Below, in pieces: positions 11,101 to 24,480 of a stretch of DNA of 64,000 nucleotides. The notes under the pieces were generated by a model. That model did no database searches and was not told the origin of the DNA. It saw only the letters and a list, made by a program, of their open reading frames with translations. Made by a program: the position numbers and the translations under genes. The stretch is taken from assembly GCA_940337035.1 (NCBI GenBank), contig CALNHX010002272.1, positions 62,001 through 126,000 on the forward strand, in the 5' to 3' direction. Source of the DNA: Agriotes lineatus (Eukaryota > Arthropoda > Insecta > Coleoptera > Elateridae). Each line of letters begins with the position of its first letter. The first letter of the stretch is position 1.

Positions 11101-13479
11101 AACTTTATACATACTTCTTTCAACTAAAACAAATGAAATATATATTTGCTGCATCACATGGTTCTTGATTTGTGGATCCAATGGCTCAACTCTTACTACA
11201 TATAGGAACTCTAATCCCAATTAGTTCAATGCGCCACATTTTTGTCGAGATGTTGACTTTGTTAAAAGAAGATTTGTATGTTGAACCTTTTACGCTGCTT
11301 TTTTGTTGATGCTTCCAAGTTTGTTATTATTTCTAACATTATCTTGTTTGGTTTTTCACGTTTCTTTAATTTTATTCAGGCAATTTCTCGTCGATAGACC
11401 TGTTATTGAGTTTTCAGTAGCAAGTAGGCGTTTATTCAACGAACAGGATTCATCTTGTATGTGCATGATGGTTTCTATTGGATGTGTTACATTCTTAAAT
11501 AGATTTATGAAAAGTCATCACCAAAAGTGCTAGCTGCAGTGGACGTTGGTGCAGTTCTATTTTGAAAGTGTGGGTGTTTCTGTCTAAATCAAATCAGGAA
11601 GAACGTCGAAAGTAGGTAATTATTATTGGCTGCAGCTCTCCCGGCAAGAGATTATTGGCATTCCCTAAAAGAACAACCTCGGCAAAAGCAGTCGTTGAAG
11701 TTGGTATAATTGCAGACCTACGTGGCATGCACCTGTTAACACTTGATTAGCACTAGTTCAGTTTTCTGAAGGCACACTTTATGTGGACGACTACCCCAAA
11801 GAGATGTTTGTCAGAACAATAGAGGAATTTTGATCTGGGGCATGTACCGAGGCCGAGAATATTTTTTTTCAGCCCTTCAGTGGAGTAGGGCTGATAACAG
11901 TCCAAGAAACGTGCCGACCAACGTATTTAGGCAGATCGAAGTTTATTATCGCTCTGGTTAAGACCAATTATTTACGATAGCATTAATTAACTTGACTGTG
12001 TATAATACCTAAAGTAGGAGCGCGCGTTTGTATGTCTAAGTGTGTTGCCGTCTTCTGCTCCTCTGTGTCTGCACCTTCAGCAAAAATAACGAACATCTCT
12101 AAATAACACACTCTCTAAGAAGGTAAATAGCTTAAACTCGGCCCCCAGGTCGAACTGTGCTCCCCAAAGCGCAGGCCACTAAGCAACTTTACTGTTTCGA
12201 GAACGGATGCGGAACTGAAACGCGAGAGCTTTTATTGGCTGGTCGCCGCTAATTGTTTAGCGTAAACATTCGTGCTTACGGGGAAAGCTCATAGGCGTGC
12301 GCAAGTTTAAAATATACTAAGAGATGGTAAGCGACACATTACTAACATAAGTAAAACAGTAATAGTAGAACATCGTTTACCGGAGACCAAGTCTTTGAAA
12401 GTTATGTTAAATTCAAACGAACGATAAACACTTAAAAGATTACATTAAAGCAATTATTGCAACATGGTAAAGGACAGTACTTGTATTCACTTCACAACGC
12501 AAAAAATATATTAAAATGCTTAAACAAAAACAAATAACATAGTATAGAGTATAGACTAAAAATTAAGAAGTAATCTAGAAATATACAGTAAAAGTAAAAA
12601 CAGCTAAATTAAAATAACGTACTAAACGAATTAAGTTAATTTAATGCAGGTACTAACAGGTAACTAAGCAATGCAGTAATTAAAAATTAGCTTTGTCAAA
12701 CCACATTAAAGCAATATAACATTAATTTAAAAAAATTATTAAAGAGGTTCAAGAAGGGAAAAGATAGACATAAGCTGTATATGCAGTATTCATTCAGAAA
12801 ATAGGTCATTTTAATTAATACAACTGTTCATTTACGTCAGTTCAATTAAAGACCCGAACCGCTTTTCAGATGTCAGATCATGATTTTCAGTAATCATCAA
12901 TTATGAGGCATGCTATAAATGTACTTTATAAATGTGGAATGGTCAAAAAATAATTTATAATTGAGCGTACCCTGACAGAGTAGATGCAACAATAGATAAT
13001 TCAAATATTCCAACTGCATGGATCGACATACGTTATTTTTGTCTAGGGTGACTTTGATTAATCTTTTTTTTAATCACGTGTAGCAAAAAAGTAGCTCATT
13101 TTTAAATGTAGAAATAGGCTATCATAAGTACACATGTAACTTGGAGGTTGCAAACGGGCGTAATTAAGTTCTAAGCGCTTGTGAACTGATTTACCCTTCA
13201 CCCAAAAATCTAAACATCCAGCAAGTTATGACTTTCAAAAATGCACACAAAAAGTGGTGGTCATTTGAGAGGTACCTTGAAGAATAATTATATCGTGTGT
13301 TCCAAAAAAAAACTAATTTAGGGTAGGCCTTGGAAAGAAAGATAGACAATCTAGTCATGTCTTAACTTAAGTCTGTATTAGATGAATGGCAGATTGCAAT
13401 TTTTTTATGAACACATCTGTCACTGTGACAGGTAAAGGTTTACACTGCATTAAGTTTAACTGTATTTATTTATATTTAA
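8112..13479. other. Unassigned AT-rich region
   Basis: No gene is supported. A minus-strand frame at 9524-9724 reads as weakly protein-like but matches nothing I recognise. A GC-richer patch at ~12000-12310 has, on the minus strand, CAATAAAAGCTCTCG followed by TTTCAGTT. This could be the promoter part of another LTR, with a possible TGTTAGTAATG start near 12350, but neither an opposite end nor a duplication was found. Confidence 0.35.
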
Positions 13480-13645
13480 TTTTTCATTTTGGTACTCAGC
13501 CAACAGCCGTTAGGCCAATTATAGACGTAGCTGCACATTTTATGGGTACTTCCAACCCCACTAACGACTGTCATGATGTTATTATGACACCCGGGACCAA
13601 CTATTTCCGTGACAGCCGTATCACGAGGCGCAAAAAGTAAAATAA
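13480..13645 (-). mobile_element. 5'-truncated copy of the 5S-derived SINE family
   Basis: Read on the minus strand this matches the SINE at 37.6-38.2 kb: GCGCCTCGTG-tACGGCTG, ATAGTTGGTCCCGG, TGTCATAATAACATCATGAC, then AGTCGTTAGTGGGGTTGGAAG, and an ending near GGCTAACGGCTGTTGG-type sequence with an AT-rich tail. The 5S-like head is missing. This copy supplies the uninterrupted version of the site where the other copy is split by a LINE. Confidence 0.8.
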
Positions 13646-16600
13646 GATGGCATATTCGCAACAACAAGGAGTGTAATAATCATAACGGTCAATAAAAATT
13701 GTTTTTGTTAAGTGTTTTGTATATTTTTAGGAAACTAATTCAAGGTCGAGATGTAATTTAATTCTCTTTGATTTAGTAGTTCATTTGCATCATTTATATC
13801 TCAAGTTACGTCATACTTCAATTTGATCATGGCATGCTACAAATGAGTTTTTTTTTGGCACACGATAGCGTGAATGGGTTTCCCAATGCTTAGAGAAATC
13901 TTAACGATCTCAAGAATCTACATTTTCGCAAAGGAACCGTGGACAAATGAAACTGGAATTGCAAGCATGACGCGTGTGCTTAGACTATGTAAAAGTAAAT
14001 CGCAAACAAATTGTCTGAACGTTCGGCGCAAAATAACGGTATATCAAAAAAGTAATATAACGTAATAACATAACAAACACAAAAGTAAAACGAGTTACGA
14101 CACAGTAGCAAGAAATAAACTGCACCTATAGCTCAGTAAAAGAGCAAAGGATACTGCTGTAGGTTTGCTTGCGCGCTGCACATAAAATACGTTGTACCAT
14201 TAAAATTCTCGAAAAATCCTAAACCAATGGTTAGACGCCACCTTCTGTTTTAGTCGGTTAAGGCGCTGACGGCTCAAATTACAGGAAATTCTAGAAATTA
14301 CCCGCAGTGCAATCCACATAGGCAAACTTAGTGGCCTCAAAAACAGGCTTGATAGGACACAGAAGGCGCCTTCAATAAACACAGCAAGAAGACGATTAGA
14401 ATTGTTGTTAGCTTCTTAATTACATTAGAAAATTTTTAGTATGTTTACGACATGCAACATTTAGATCATATTACACCAGTATATAATAAGTTATCATCCC
14501 TATGTAACAAACAGCCAAATAAATGCAGCTTTGAGTTTATAGGCGGAGGTTGATGGGTTAACTCTTGACCAGTACGCAAAAGAATTTTGGCTGCTGGGAG
14601 TGCGAGCGACAATAATATTTATCTAGATTATGGTGATGCGATAATATACAATGTGACAACGCAATCATCCAACGGTAGATCGAAGAAAAAGCCCAACAAA
14701 TTCAATTATATGGATTTTCAAGACTATCAATATTGTGTACGTTAAATGCTGCCTCTTATATCCGACGGAAACCGAAATGGCAAAGGATTGGCCGTTATTA
14801 CTCAGGACATCCACATTCTCGGACTACCCAAAAACTTAGAATACAAAAGCTCTTATTCACATATATTTCACAGCTGAATCTGAACTCGACTGACTGGAAT
14901 GCGCGTCTAGAGAAATGCACTCAGCGTCAATCCCTTCTTTTTCATCCGCGACCGAGAATATTAACCATAACCCATCATAAGAAAGCGAATGCATTTGAAA
15001 AGAACCTAACAATCTCATTTTAAAATTTATTAATCGAACTTACTCGAGTGTAAAAAGTACTCGCTTTCCACATTCGAATGCTTGCGGAAGGTGACCACTT
15101 TCTGCTCTCTAAAAATCATGCTATGATGGACTAAAATTTACAAATGTATTTTTATTAAATAATATCAAATTGGAAAACCAAATTTCTAGTAGAATATGAA
15201 ACCGTTATAGGAAAAATTATATGTAACGCACATATAAAAATAGCCATTACAAAATTCGTATAATTTCTTAATGCTCATTTTGTCGCTGGTATTGTAATAT
15301 ACTATTTAAAAACCTAAATATACAAACTACAGTTAGTAATCTTAGAAGAATTAGATTAATAAAAATTTAGTACTTAAAATTAATAGACACTCACGCTCCT
15401 TCCTACACTACCTTCATGCAGCAAACAATAGCTATTATTATACAATATAATATGTTCGAAGTTGGCAACAAATAGTTAACTAAAATATCTACTGACATAA
15501 ACAGGAAACCTAAATTATCTTATGTCTATAAGTATACTGAATATGAGTAGCTTAGAGTTCTCCAGAATTCAAATGCTGTTGTCTCGGTATTAAATAAACC
15601 TTAACCTTAACGAAAATACCGGATAGCAACATCATAACCTTAGCATTTTGAAGCATAAAGGGATACGTAATTATTTCGCTAATTATTCGCAACAACAACA
15701 AATCATGCAATAAGGGCACCAAGTTCAATACCATACCAAGTAAATCCAAACCACGAGCAGCGAGTGACCTACGATGAAACAGGCAAAAGGAAATGAGGAA
15801 TACTCAAAGATCACAAAAAGAAACTGCAGTTTACGCTATCGCTTTAAGCGATACACTCACTATCGAATTAAAATTTACGCTGGGCCTGCAAATACAAAAT
15901 GGACCAAGAAAGAAAGAAACATTATTTGTACAGCGGCTAACATGAACGTGAAGTTTACAAGCGCCACACGACGCTAATATTAAGAAAATAATTTAAATGA
16001 TCTCATACGAAATTGGTCCAACGAAAGTATTCCAAATCGTAATTGAAAGTTACCGGTTAATTTGCTTAATACGTAATGCTATGGATAGGGCCTTGGTGAG
16101 GGCGACGATTTCACATAAACATTAATTATTATTTAATCAGTTAAATTTCAATGTTAACTTTCGCTATAATCGCCGATTAATTCTAAAAAATAGAAGCTAT
16201 AAAATCGAGAAACCTGTTATTTTTATTACAATTGATAATGTTTCATAGAATTGAAAGAATTGTGCCGCGAAGTAAGGCAATTACAAACAGTGAGCGACGG
16301 AAAAACATCTGTCAACTATATAATTTATCCGGGAGCAAAAATAATTGTTAAAGTCTGAGTCGAGCAGTTTTCGCTTGCCAAATTCTAAAGAAACCATAGC
16401 TGCATAATTGTGAATGCACTATCAGCCCCTCCAGCTATCGCAAACAATGAATTTAAAAACATGCAGGAGAATCAAAAGGACGACAGCTTGGCGTCGGTGA
16501 ACAGCAAAGATAATAAATTACATATCAAAATAAGAAAACATAAAAAGAAGAAGAGGGAAAGCGAAGAAAAAGGAGGCGCACTGATAAAATGGGGAATACT

Positions 16601-18140
16601 TAAAACAAAGTAGGAAAACGTAGGAGAACGAAACACTCACCCAGGCCAGCGATTTCGACGAATGGGGTCGTCCGTAAATGGTACAATCATTGCAAGCGGT
16701 TTTTGAAGCGAAAATTAGCAGTACGCAAATTCTGTAATCCAGAAGCGCGGTCCAAGAAGGTAATACCCACCAGCGGCGGCTCGTCGAGATTTTTTATCAC
16801 TAAACGTAAAAGGTATTTTCCACCTCCTCACAGACACATACAGATTTGAACATCCCGAAATTTAAATATTTTGCATATGGACCAGAAAAACTTAGTCACT
16901 GAAAAATGTACAAAACTTTACAGGCTAATAAAATATGATGAACTGAAAAGAATATCTCTCCTTCATTTTTCGTATAAATGTATAATTCGGCCAAAAAGGA
17001 TTGCATCTCCACGGTTTGAGATATATAGATATATTGACGTCTATTATTTCACATTGTGCCACAATTTACCAGTAAATTATGAATACAATAAAATAGATCG
17101 TATCATATTTATTTAAGTAACGGTAATAATTTTTCAAAACTCCAAAATCCCATTTAGGAAATTATTACACACGACCTTTAAATATGTAGGCATTAATTTC
17201 TTGGTAAGACACCTACTTGCGAAATGTATAAGCAAGCATCAGTAACTGGACATTCGATATACGCTCTATTGCAGACCGGGGCAAGTAAGACTGCTTGCTT
17301 AAAGCGAGGTGACTGTCATTCAAAATTAAAATATTCTTATCTTTGCAGCTACTTCTTGCTCCTCTGCCCTCGCTGCAGTCTATAAAATGTCAATAAGCTG
17401 ATATTTGTTTTTATTTGGCACCCATTCGTTCGTGAAAGTAGCACTTATCGTACGGTTTATATTCATAAAATAAAGTTACTCGTGCCGTATTTAAGATTCC
17501 AAATAGGAATAATGATGAAAAACAAGCACAAAAAGATCGTGAATGACTGGTTTGCTATTTTAGAACCATTGCTCTTTGGCTTCAAAAGCATATCGTTTTG
17601 TTGATTCAACATCTTATAAATCAAATAAGTGGTTCGGAGCTTATGCAAATTTTCAGAATTTTCCAATCTAGTGAAAGCGGCGAAAAATTAATGGCCACCG
17701 ATTTCGGATCGTAACAGCTGTTTTCGAATCTCAAAAAATCAGGATCAGTAGTTAGATTCTTTGAAGAAGTTGTATTCTCTAGGGCAACAAAACAATAAAA
17801 TAAAAATAGTAGTAATAGTAGTAAGATATCGTGCCTATGCTATAGTTATCCATCTAACATCTCTCGACTGCTCATCAAAGGAAAAAGTACATAAACATAA
17901 TTATTTCCTGCAAATTTAAATTAAATGGCAATACACATTTGTTACTTAATTATTGAATATTTTATTATACATTTTTAAGGTAATTTAATTAGTTGCTATC
18001 GTTAGAACGGATTTATTTAGAAAACGACACACCATAATAGACTCAAACATGTTTGGTCATACATGTGCTTGATGATGCAGGTGATTTTTAAGGAGCCACT
18101 CACTAAAATTCCTCTCTTGATAAGTATTAACTTTAGATCA
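13646..18140. other. Unassigned AT-rich region
   Basis: No recognisable gene on either strand. Several stretches are A-rich on the plus strand (14530-16600), as often seen in retroelement internal regions. A lysine-rich frame at 16410-16613 has no motif. Nothing is annotated with confidence. Confidence 0.35.
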
Positions 18141-18339
18141 CCTTGTATTAGAGATGGGCGCGTGAGTGAGTATACACTCACATCACGCACGTTTTATGCT
18201 TGTTTTATACACTTACATTCACGCACGTTCACGCTCACGTTCACGACGTGACCCGCAACTTTTATTTGAAAATTCAAATTCAAATTTAACAGAATGTTCA
18301 AATTTAAAACTAATAAAGGACTCGCAACAGAACTAAAAA

Positions 18340-18870
18340 CTTTAAAATAATAACTACTTGTGCAACAAGTGCTAAAAGTGGGCGTTTATGCACGAGACAT
18401 ATTTCGTGCATAAACACTTTTAGCACGAGTTTGCACACAATATTTTTTCTACAGCCTTAAATTTACTGTTATTAGTCCATAAATGTCGATTTAACAAAGG
18501 TTTGCATTTATGACAGTTATAATTTATGTCATAGTAAAGAGATGGTCTTGACGCGCAGGTGACTGTTTCTGCAGCCAGTAGCTGTCAAAGTTAGTTATCA
18601 AAGGTAATTATAAATGTACACATTTTACTTAATTCACTATATAGTTTTTTAATTATTTAAAAAACACTTTACCTCTAACGAAAGATGTAACTAGAATAAT
18701 TTTGCAACCTCACTCCCAGTTCGAAATTCTAAATTCAACATCAGCTGTTTACTTTATAACACATGTGCTAGAAGTAACAGCTGATTTCACTTTTAACACG
18801 CTGAATTATAAAACGTTATTTTTAGTAAAAAAAAACTAGCGTTAAAAGGCATTCTTTTAGTAGTAGTCGT
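18340..18870. mobile_element. Hairpin-bearing insertion within hAT copy 1
   Basis: Absent from hAT copy 2 at the corresponding place. Near its left end is an inverted repeat: 18358-18395 pairs with 18404-18439 around a ~8-base loop (shared arm motifs GTGCTAAAAGTG and TTTATGCACGA). It is followed by CACAATATTTTTTCTAC. The right edge ends near GTCGTAGAAAAAATAT. The edges are approximate. A similar layout occurs at 32931-33320. Confidence 0.55.
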
Positions 18871-18918
18871 AGAAAAAATATGTTTTGCACGTGAAATAAT
18901 TGTTGCAATCAGAATACA

Positions 18919-19781
18919 TACACACAACCAAACTTATATGGAATCACCCAATATTTCCGATGTTATTCAGTATTTCTGACAAATTCCGTATAGAAAGTGA
19001 GAAGGACTTTATTATAACGTAGTTTATTAAATTACAAGGAGAAAAAATTACAACAAAGATTTAAGATGCGAAAACTAAAGATGTAGGTAGTTGGTTAAAC
19101 AAAAGTTAGATATTATTTTTCGGACATGTTTTTCACTTTAATAGTCAGTGTTACCACCTCTAGCCCTAATACAAGCTGCAATTCGGCGAGGAATGCTTCT
19201 AATCAACGTGTCAACTTGTTCCTAACGTACGTTTGCCCATTCCTCTTGGGCGGCTGGAATGAGCTGTTCCTCATTTCCTGGAGCATTTCTTCTAGCCCTA
19301 ATCCCTTTTTTGACACAGTCCCACACATGCTCAATGGAATTCAGGTCTGGTGAAGAGGCAGGCCATTCTAGAACCGCCACAGCTTCTCTTTCTAGAAATT
19401 CTGTAGCAACTCGGCTGGTATGTACAGGGGATTATCATGCATAAAGACGAAATTGTCTCCCACTGCACCTCTCCACAGCCTAACTATTGGTTCTAGCACC
19501 AAATCAACGTACCTAGGACCTGTTAAAGTCTGGCGTAGTAGAACCAAAGGAGTTTTATCTCCTATCATGATACTGCCCCAGAACATTACCGTTCCTCCTT
19601 TGTATTTTGGGGCAGATCAATTGTTATCACGACATACGTGATGGACAACTTCAAAAACCTTTGTTATTTTCAACAAAACACTTTCGTTATCTTTATCTCT
19701 TATCTGCATGAAAAATTTTCATACATTTCGCAATATTAATAAGAAATACTAGGTGATTCCATATAAGTTTGGTTGTGTGTA
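18919..19781 (-). mobile_element. Tc1-like element, internally deleted
   Basis: Perfect 28-bp inverted termini (18921-18948 and 19752-19779) start CACACAACCAAAC and are flanked by TA on both sides, the Tc1/mariner target. The element is 859 bp, about half the usual ~1.6 kb, so part of the 5' coding sequence is gone. It lies inside hAT copy 1, so it is the younger insertion of the two. The perfect termini suggest recent mobility, driven in trans. Confidence 0.9.
19130..19590 (-). pseudogene. Tc1-like transposase, C-terminal half
   Basis: The minus-strand frame 19586-19392 reads FWGSIMIGDKTPLVLLRQ followed by a GPRYVDLVLEP...GDNFVFMHDN stretch, typical of the second catalytic-aspartate region of Tc1 transposases. 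A shifted frame further downstream gives WPASSPDLNSIEHVWD, the stretch just before the third acidic residue, then a basic helix ending near 19130. Frameshift and stop codons separate the blocks and the N-terminal DNA-binding half is absent, so no active enzyme is made. In an active relative the protein would cut and rejoin the element ends at TA sites in the nucleus. Confidence 0.85.
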
Positions 19782-20338
19782 GTAGACACCATAAGAAATC
19801 AATGAAAATTGACTACACTAGTTTACAACAAGGGATAAATACTGATTTCACGAAAAAACCTTTCTTGCAACCGTCTTCTAAGACATTACTTTTAATACCA
19901 AAAGCTGTCATTGGAATTGACGTTGCCCTTACTGATACGAGTAAGTAAAAGAAAGTATATGTTGCTAGGAAACACTTTTAATTTCTAGGTTTAACAGTAC
20001 TTTTACGTCCAAGGATCTAAAAGTAAGTTCTATTTGGTTGCCAGACGCAGAAACGCGATTGACTGCAGACACAACATTCACAACACAACACAAGTGCGAA
20101 GCTCCGTCGCTGCAACCTGCTACACAGAAGTACAATGACCTCCCGCTCCAGCTCTAGATCTTCCACATGTCGGCCAGCGGGGGAGCTGGGCACCCATCAG
20201 TCTTTTATTCGTTACTAAACATTTAACGTGAAATTAACGTGAAACGTGAATCACGCCTTGGACATTTTCACTCACGACCCGCCGTGACCCGGCGTGACCC
20301 GACTGTTTTCACGTCACGCGCCCATCTCTACCTTGTAT

Positions 20339-23076
20339 AGTAAAGAAATGAGTAGAAATGAATGTTTAAAACCAAAAATCAGATTTGAATATAGTGATTG
20401 AACCTACGTATTCATCGGTATAAAGGAAAGGCAGACATTTGTAATTCTTTAAATAAATGTTTAAGAATAAAGATCATTTTGAATCTTTAATTATAGTTAT
20501 TAAGGTCGCGTCGCACATTAACATTACATACATGTTACATGCTGCTGAGGGGATGGTACTTACCTACTTTTTGACTTTATCACTACCGCCAATTAGAGTT
20601 TTTTAGTGCTTCTACATTTTTGTAAAAATAACATTTCAGCAAGTGTCATAAATACTATTGTGGACGTGAAATGGTTTCTGCATATGTTCTTTGTAATACG
20701 GTTTACCATAGAGTACATACGAGAATGGGGGATTTAAATTGTAAATCCTGGACTTATCCCTCCGGCTTTTTTTAAATAAGTGCGCTTTCAACATTGTACC
20801 GACTTCAAAGAGACCCTTTAATTTAGTTTTTACTCAAGCTATATGTGTTTGTTCTTCCAATTTGTGTCTCCTAATTTTACATGCACTTTGTTCTTGCCTC
20901 TGAAGCGATACGGTTCACTGCGTTGATTTAACCCACACCTACGCTGGAGAACAAAATAAAAGGAAAAACGCTTCGGTACAAAGACTTGTTTACGAAATAT
21001 CTCGTTTCGCAAGTATTCAATTTATCTAAATTAAAATCAGGCCGACCGTGAATATATCAAGACTTATACCTATGATATACGATGCAGGCGAAATCTCATA
21101 TCCGATATTCACAACATAACAACAAATCAGACTTATATGCTCACTACATTCTGAAATTTATAACATCATCCTATACAAGATAGCTTTTTCAATTGCCATG
21201 TTTTCTTATATCTACGTGAAATATGTCTTTCCCAGGTAAAATGTATGTACTAAAATTATATTAAAATCTACATTTCAAAGATTTTATTTGAACTGTCCTA
21301 ATATTGTCCGTAAATCTACAGTCAAGAATGAGTAGACATGAATATAGGTTTGTCATGTTTTAAAATCTGCTTACCAAATTAAAAATTTAAAAAATCTACC
21401 ACGCCAAACACATTTTATTAGCTGTCACTTCTATTAATAATACAATTTTTTTTAAATTGTATCCCGACAGACAAAGAAATTAAAACCATATTTCTTTAGA
21501 TCAAATTTATTTAAGGGCAATTTAAGTCAACTCCACTTCAATTCGTTGTTTTTTAACCAAATTTTTACAATACTTTTGTAACTAACACGAAACAATTTAA
21601 AATTTATAAATACGACTGATAAAGGTATGAACTGGAAAATTAAATTTGCTTGTCACTTATGCATAGTGCTACTAACTATCGTACTATTAGTTTCATCTCG
21701 CAATAATTCACTTGTTACTTCGACCTAAGCTTTGTTTAATACATTTTCTTCCAAGAAAGTTTATAAATTAGAGAATGTTGCAGAACCGACGAAGCTATTC
21801 AATGCCACTATAACACCTGACTTAACTGATTAAGTTGTTGCTGTCAGGTTGTGGTGAATATAAACTCCGCTCCAGACGCTTAGTTTTCTCGCTAATCGCA
21901 ACCTGAAATGTGGTTAGGGGATTTTCTTTGCCCTACCCACAATATAGATGGCAGCATCCTTTTCAGTCTCATTACATTAGAATTTATGTAGGTCAACAGA
22001 AGATAATTCCCATATACGAGCATATTACTCACGAGGATTTGTTGCGAAATTGCGGAGCTATGCTTCTCTTCAATAAATTTTCATAATAACTAGATATTAT
22101 ATAGTTCTCATTTGGAAAGTTACCACATATACTAATACTTAAAGCACATGCTGTCATGTCTAATATGAAATAACTAAAACTGTTAAACTTAAAAACGTTT
22201 TTTAGACATTACCTCCTTTAAATATTTTAATAAATAAAAGATACGACAAACCGCGAACCAGTACAGGGCATTTAGTTGATATAAAAACAAAGTATAAAGT
22301 TAAAAATTGGTGCGAATGTACTTTATGGCCTACTGAATGAGATATAGATGATGAAAAATGCTTTACCACGTCTCCTGTACGTAATTTAAAAATATGTAGT
22401 CTTTTAAAACGCAATAAATTTAATTTGAAAACTATACAATAAACAACAATAAAACGAAAATCATAACAAATGCTCAAAATTGGATTCCATTTTCACAAAT
22501 ACATAAACGTATCCTGCTCCGCAGAGAGTTGCTGAGACACTCAAATATTCCAGGGTTTCCACGGATATTATTTGCTGCATGAAATTAAAATTACAGATAG
22601 GCTTTGTTCATTGCATTATTTTAATTAAAAGTCAAAATGTATTGTGTTTTTAAAGTCTACCTGTTATTTTATTTTCATACAAGAGACACTGTAAAGTATT
22701 TTTCATCATCTTTAGATGGCTATAACTCCTCAGGGGTGCAATTTTATATATAGGTAATTGGGGTTTAATCGGCATATTTTGAGCTCTAGTATATGTGGTT
22801 AATTATTTTTCCCACCTTTCAGGGCACCCTGTATAAAGTAACTTATCGGGGAAAATTTTGTGTTGAATATTAAGAATAAAATGTATATTTCGTAATTTGT
22901 GGATATTAGCATTTTAGCTTACCCGACATGAGAATTTATTCTAAAAATTAAAATAAGTTTCGCACTTCTAAAATAAATTGTAAGTAAATCAGTAAGGTAC
23001 AGAAGAAAATGTTTTTTTTTAATCGGCATCGAAGTACCTCGATCCTAATTAAAATACGACCAATGGCAGTGAAGTG
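20339..23076. other. Unassigned AT-rich region with one MITE-like end
   Basis: No gene recognised. Around 22815-22835 is CAGGGCACCCTGTATA, close to the TACAGGGTG-type terminus also seen at the foldback element ending at 27979. It probably marks one end of a decayed MITE extending left from ~22838. The opposite end was not found. Confidence 0.35.
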
Positions 23077-24118
23077 ATCCATTGTAGAGATGGGCGCGTG
23101 AGTGATTTTTCACTCACGTCACGCACGTTTCACGCTTGCTTTAAACACTCACGATCACGCACGTTCACGCTCACGTTTACTCACGTTCACGGCGTGACAC
23201 GCCACTCACGACGTGACACGCAGCTTTTATTTCAAAATTTAAATTCAGATAGAACAGAATGTTCACATTTAAAACTAATGAAAAAAAACCCTAAACAAAA
23301 CTAAAACTATGTTTTGCACTTGACATAATTGACATGATATGTTGCAATCAGAATAGTTGACACAAAAAGAAAACAAATGAAAATTGACTACAATAACTTA
23401 CGACAAAGGATAAATACTGATTTCTCGCAAATACATTTCTTGCAGGTGACTTCAAAGACATTACTTTTAATACCAAAAGCTGTCATTGGAATTGAAGTTT
23501 CCCTTATTAGTATGAGTGCAAAGGTATATGTTACTAGGCAACACTTCGAATTCATAGGTTTAAAAGTACTTTTACGTACAAGGATCAACATTTTCAGCGT
23601 TAAGGCGAGTATACAAAACAAAACATTACATTTATTAGAATAATAAGTTCATCTACACGTCTACACAATAAATTGGTTTAAAAATAAAACGTAATCAACA
23701 TTTTCAGTGTTAAGTCGAGTATACAAAACTAAACATTACTTTTCTAAAAATAGATTCATCTACACATCTACACAATAAATTTGGTTTAATAATAAAATGT
23801 AATTAACATTTTCAGCGTTAAGCCGAGTATACAAAACAAAACATTACTTTTATTAGAATAATAAGTTCATCTACACATCTACACATTAAAATTTTGATTT
23901 AACAATAATATGTAATCAGTACCCGGGGCACAATGCAGTTTTTTATTTGTTACTAATTATTTAACGTGAAATTAACGTGAAACGTGAATCACGCCTTGGA
24001 AATTTTCACTCACGTTCACTCACGTTCACTCACGTTCACGTCACGATTTTCAAATATTAGTCACGTTCACGACGTGACACGACTGTTTTCACGTCACGCG
24101 CCCATCCCTAATTCATTG
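23077..24118. mobile_element. Non-autonomous hAT-type element, copy 2
   Basis: The element (23085-24110, 1026 bp) has termini TAGAGATGGGCGCGTGA and, inverted, TAGGGATGGGCGCGTGA. It is flanked by ATCCATTG and ATTCATTG, an 8-bp duplication with one later mismatch. It shares its interior with copy 1 (for example CCAAAAGCTGTCATTGGAAT) and lacks the Tc1 and hairpin insertions. It also carries a 109-bp triplication. No transposase ORF. Confidence 0.9.
23586..23913. repeat. ~109-bp tandem repeat, three copies
   Basis: Units begin at 23586, 23696 and 23804, each with AACATTTTCAG(C/T)GTTAAG, CGAGTATACAAAAC and TTCATCTACAC. The period is 108-110 bases. It lies inside hAT copy 2. I did not see an equivalent array in copy 1. 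Confidence 0.9.
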
Positions 24119-24384
24119 TTTTACGACTTTTTGTAGGGGGCAAGTCGATAGGTAAACGTGAACCGACCTCAACATAACCTACAAAAGTTCAAAATTTTGT
24201 ACCTTTCTCGATTTCTCGATTTAAAAAAAATGAAATATACCCCTCGGCACTGAAGTTCTTTTATATTCCTCATATGGCTTATTTACTTTGGTCCTACGGG
24301 CCTCCACAACTAAATCCACAATCGCAATAAAAAGTTGGGCTATTTCATCATCATCACCAATTTCAGCATTTTATATATTCTTTA

Positions 24385-24480
24385 TATAATATATATTTTA
24401 TATCTTTAGGCATACGCCTCTCCAAGTTGTCTCCATTCTTCCCGGTTTATAGTCGCACTCATTCACTGCGTCTCCGCCAC
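24385..24480 (-). pseudogene. 3' end fragment of an RTE-like LINE ORF
   Basis: Minus-strand reading gives MSATINREEWRQLGEAYA before a stop. This matches the closing residues (WRxxxEAYxQ) of RTE-type endonuclease-reverse transcriptases, like the fragment at 37744-38111. A TATA-rich tail follows at ~24360-24400, as expected for the 3' end of such LINEs. Very short, so tentative. Confidence 0.45.

Larger units (their letters stand above)
18141..20338. mobile_element. Non-autonomous hAT-type element, copy 1 (with nested insertions)
   Basis: The element (18149-20330) is bounded by a perfect 8-bp duplication, CCTTGTAT, at 18141-18148 and 20331-20338, as expected for hAT transposons. The inverted termini match for 17 bases (TAGAGATGGGCGCGTGA), and subterminal regions are rich in CACGTTCACG-type motifs. 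Compared with copy 2 (23085-24110), two segments are extra: a hairpin-bearing insertion (~18340-18870) and a Tc1 derivative (18921-19779). The remaining unique part holds no transposase ORF. Confidence 0.9.

Noticed and set aside
12000..12350. Second LTR (minus strand) with AATAAAAGC promoter-like sequence
   Set aside because: Only a promoter-like patch is visible. No opposite end, primer site, polypurine tract or duplication.
14120..14190. tRNA gene suggested by CCTATAGCTCAGTAAAAGAGC
   Set aside because: The D-arm-like start is not followed by an anticodon arm or a GGTTCRA T-arm at the right distance.
16410..16613. Lysine-rich 67-codon frame
   Set aside because: The composition follows from A-rich DNA. 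No domain and no neighbours to support a gene.
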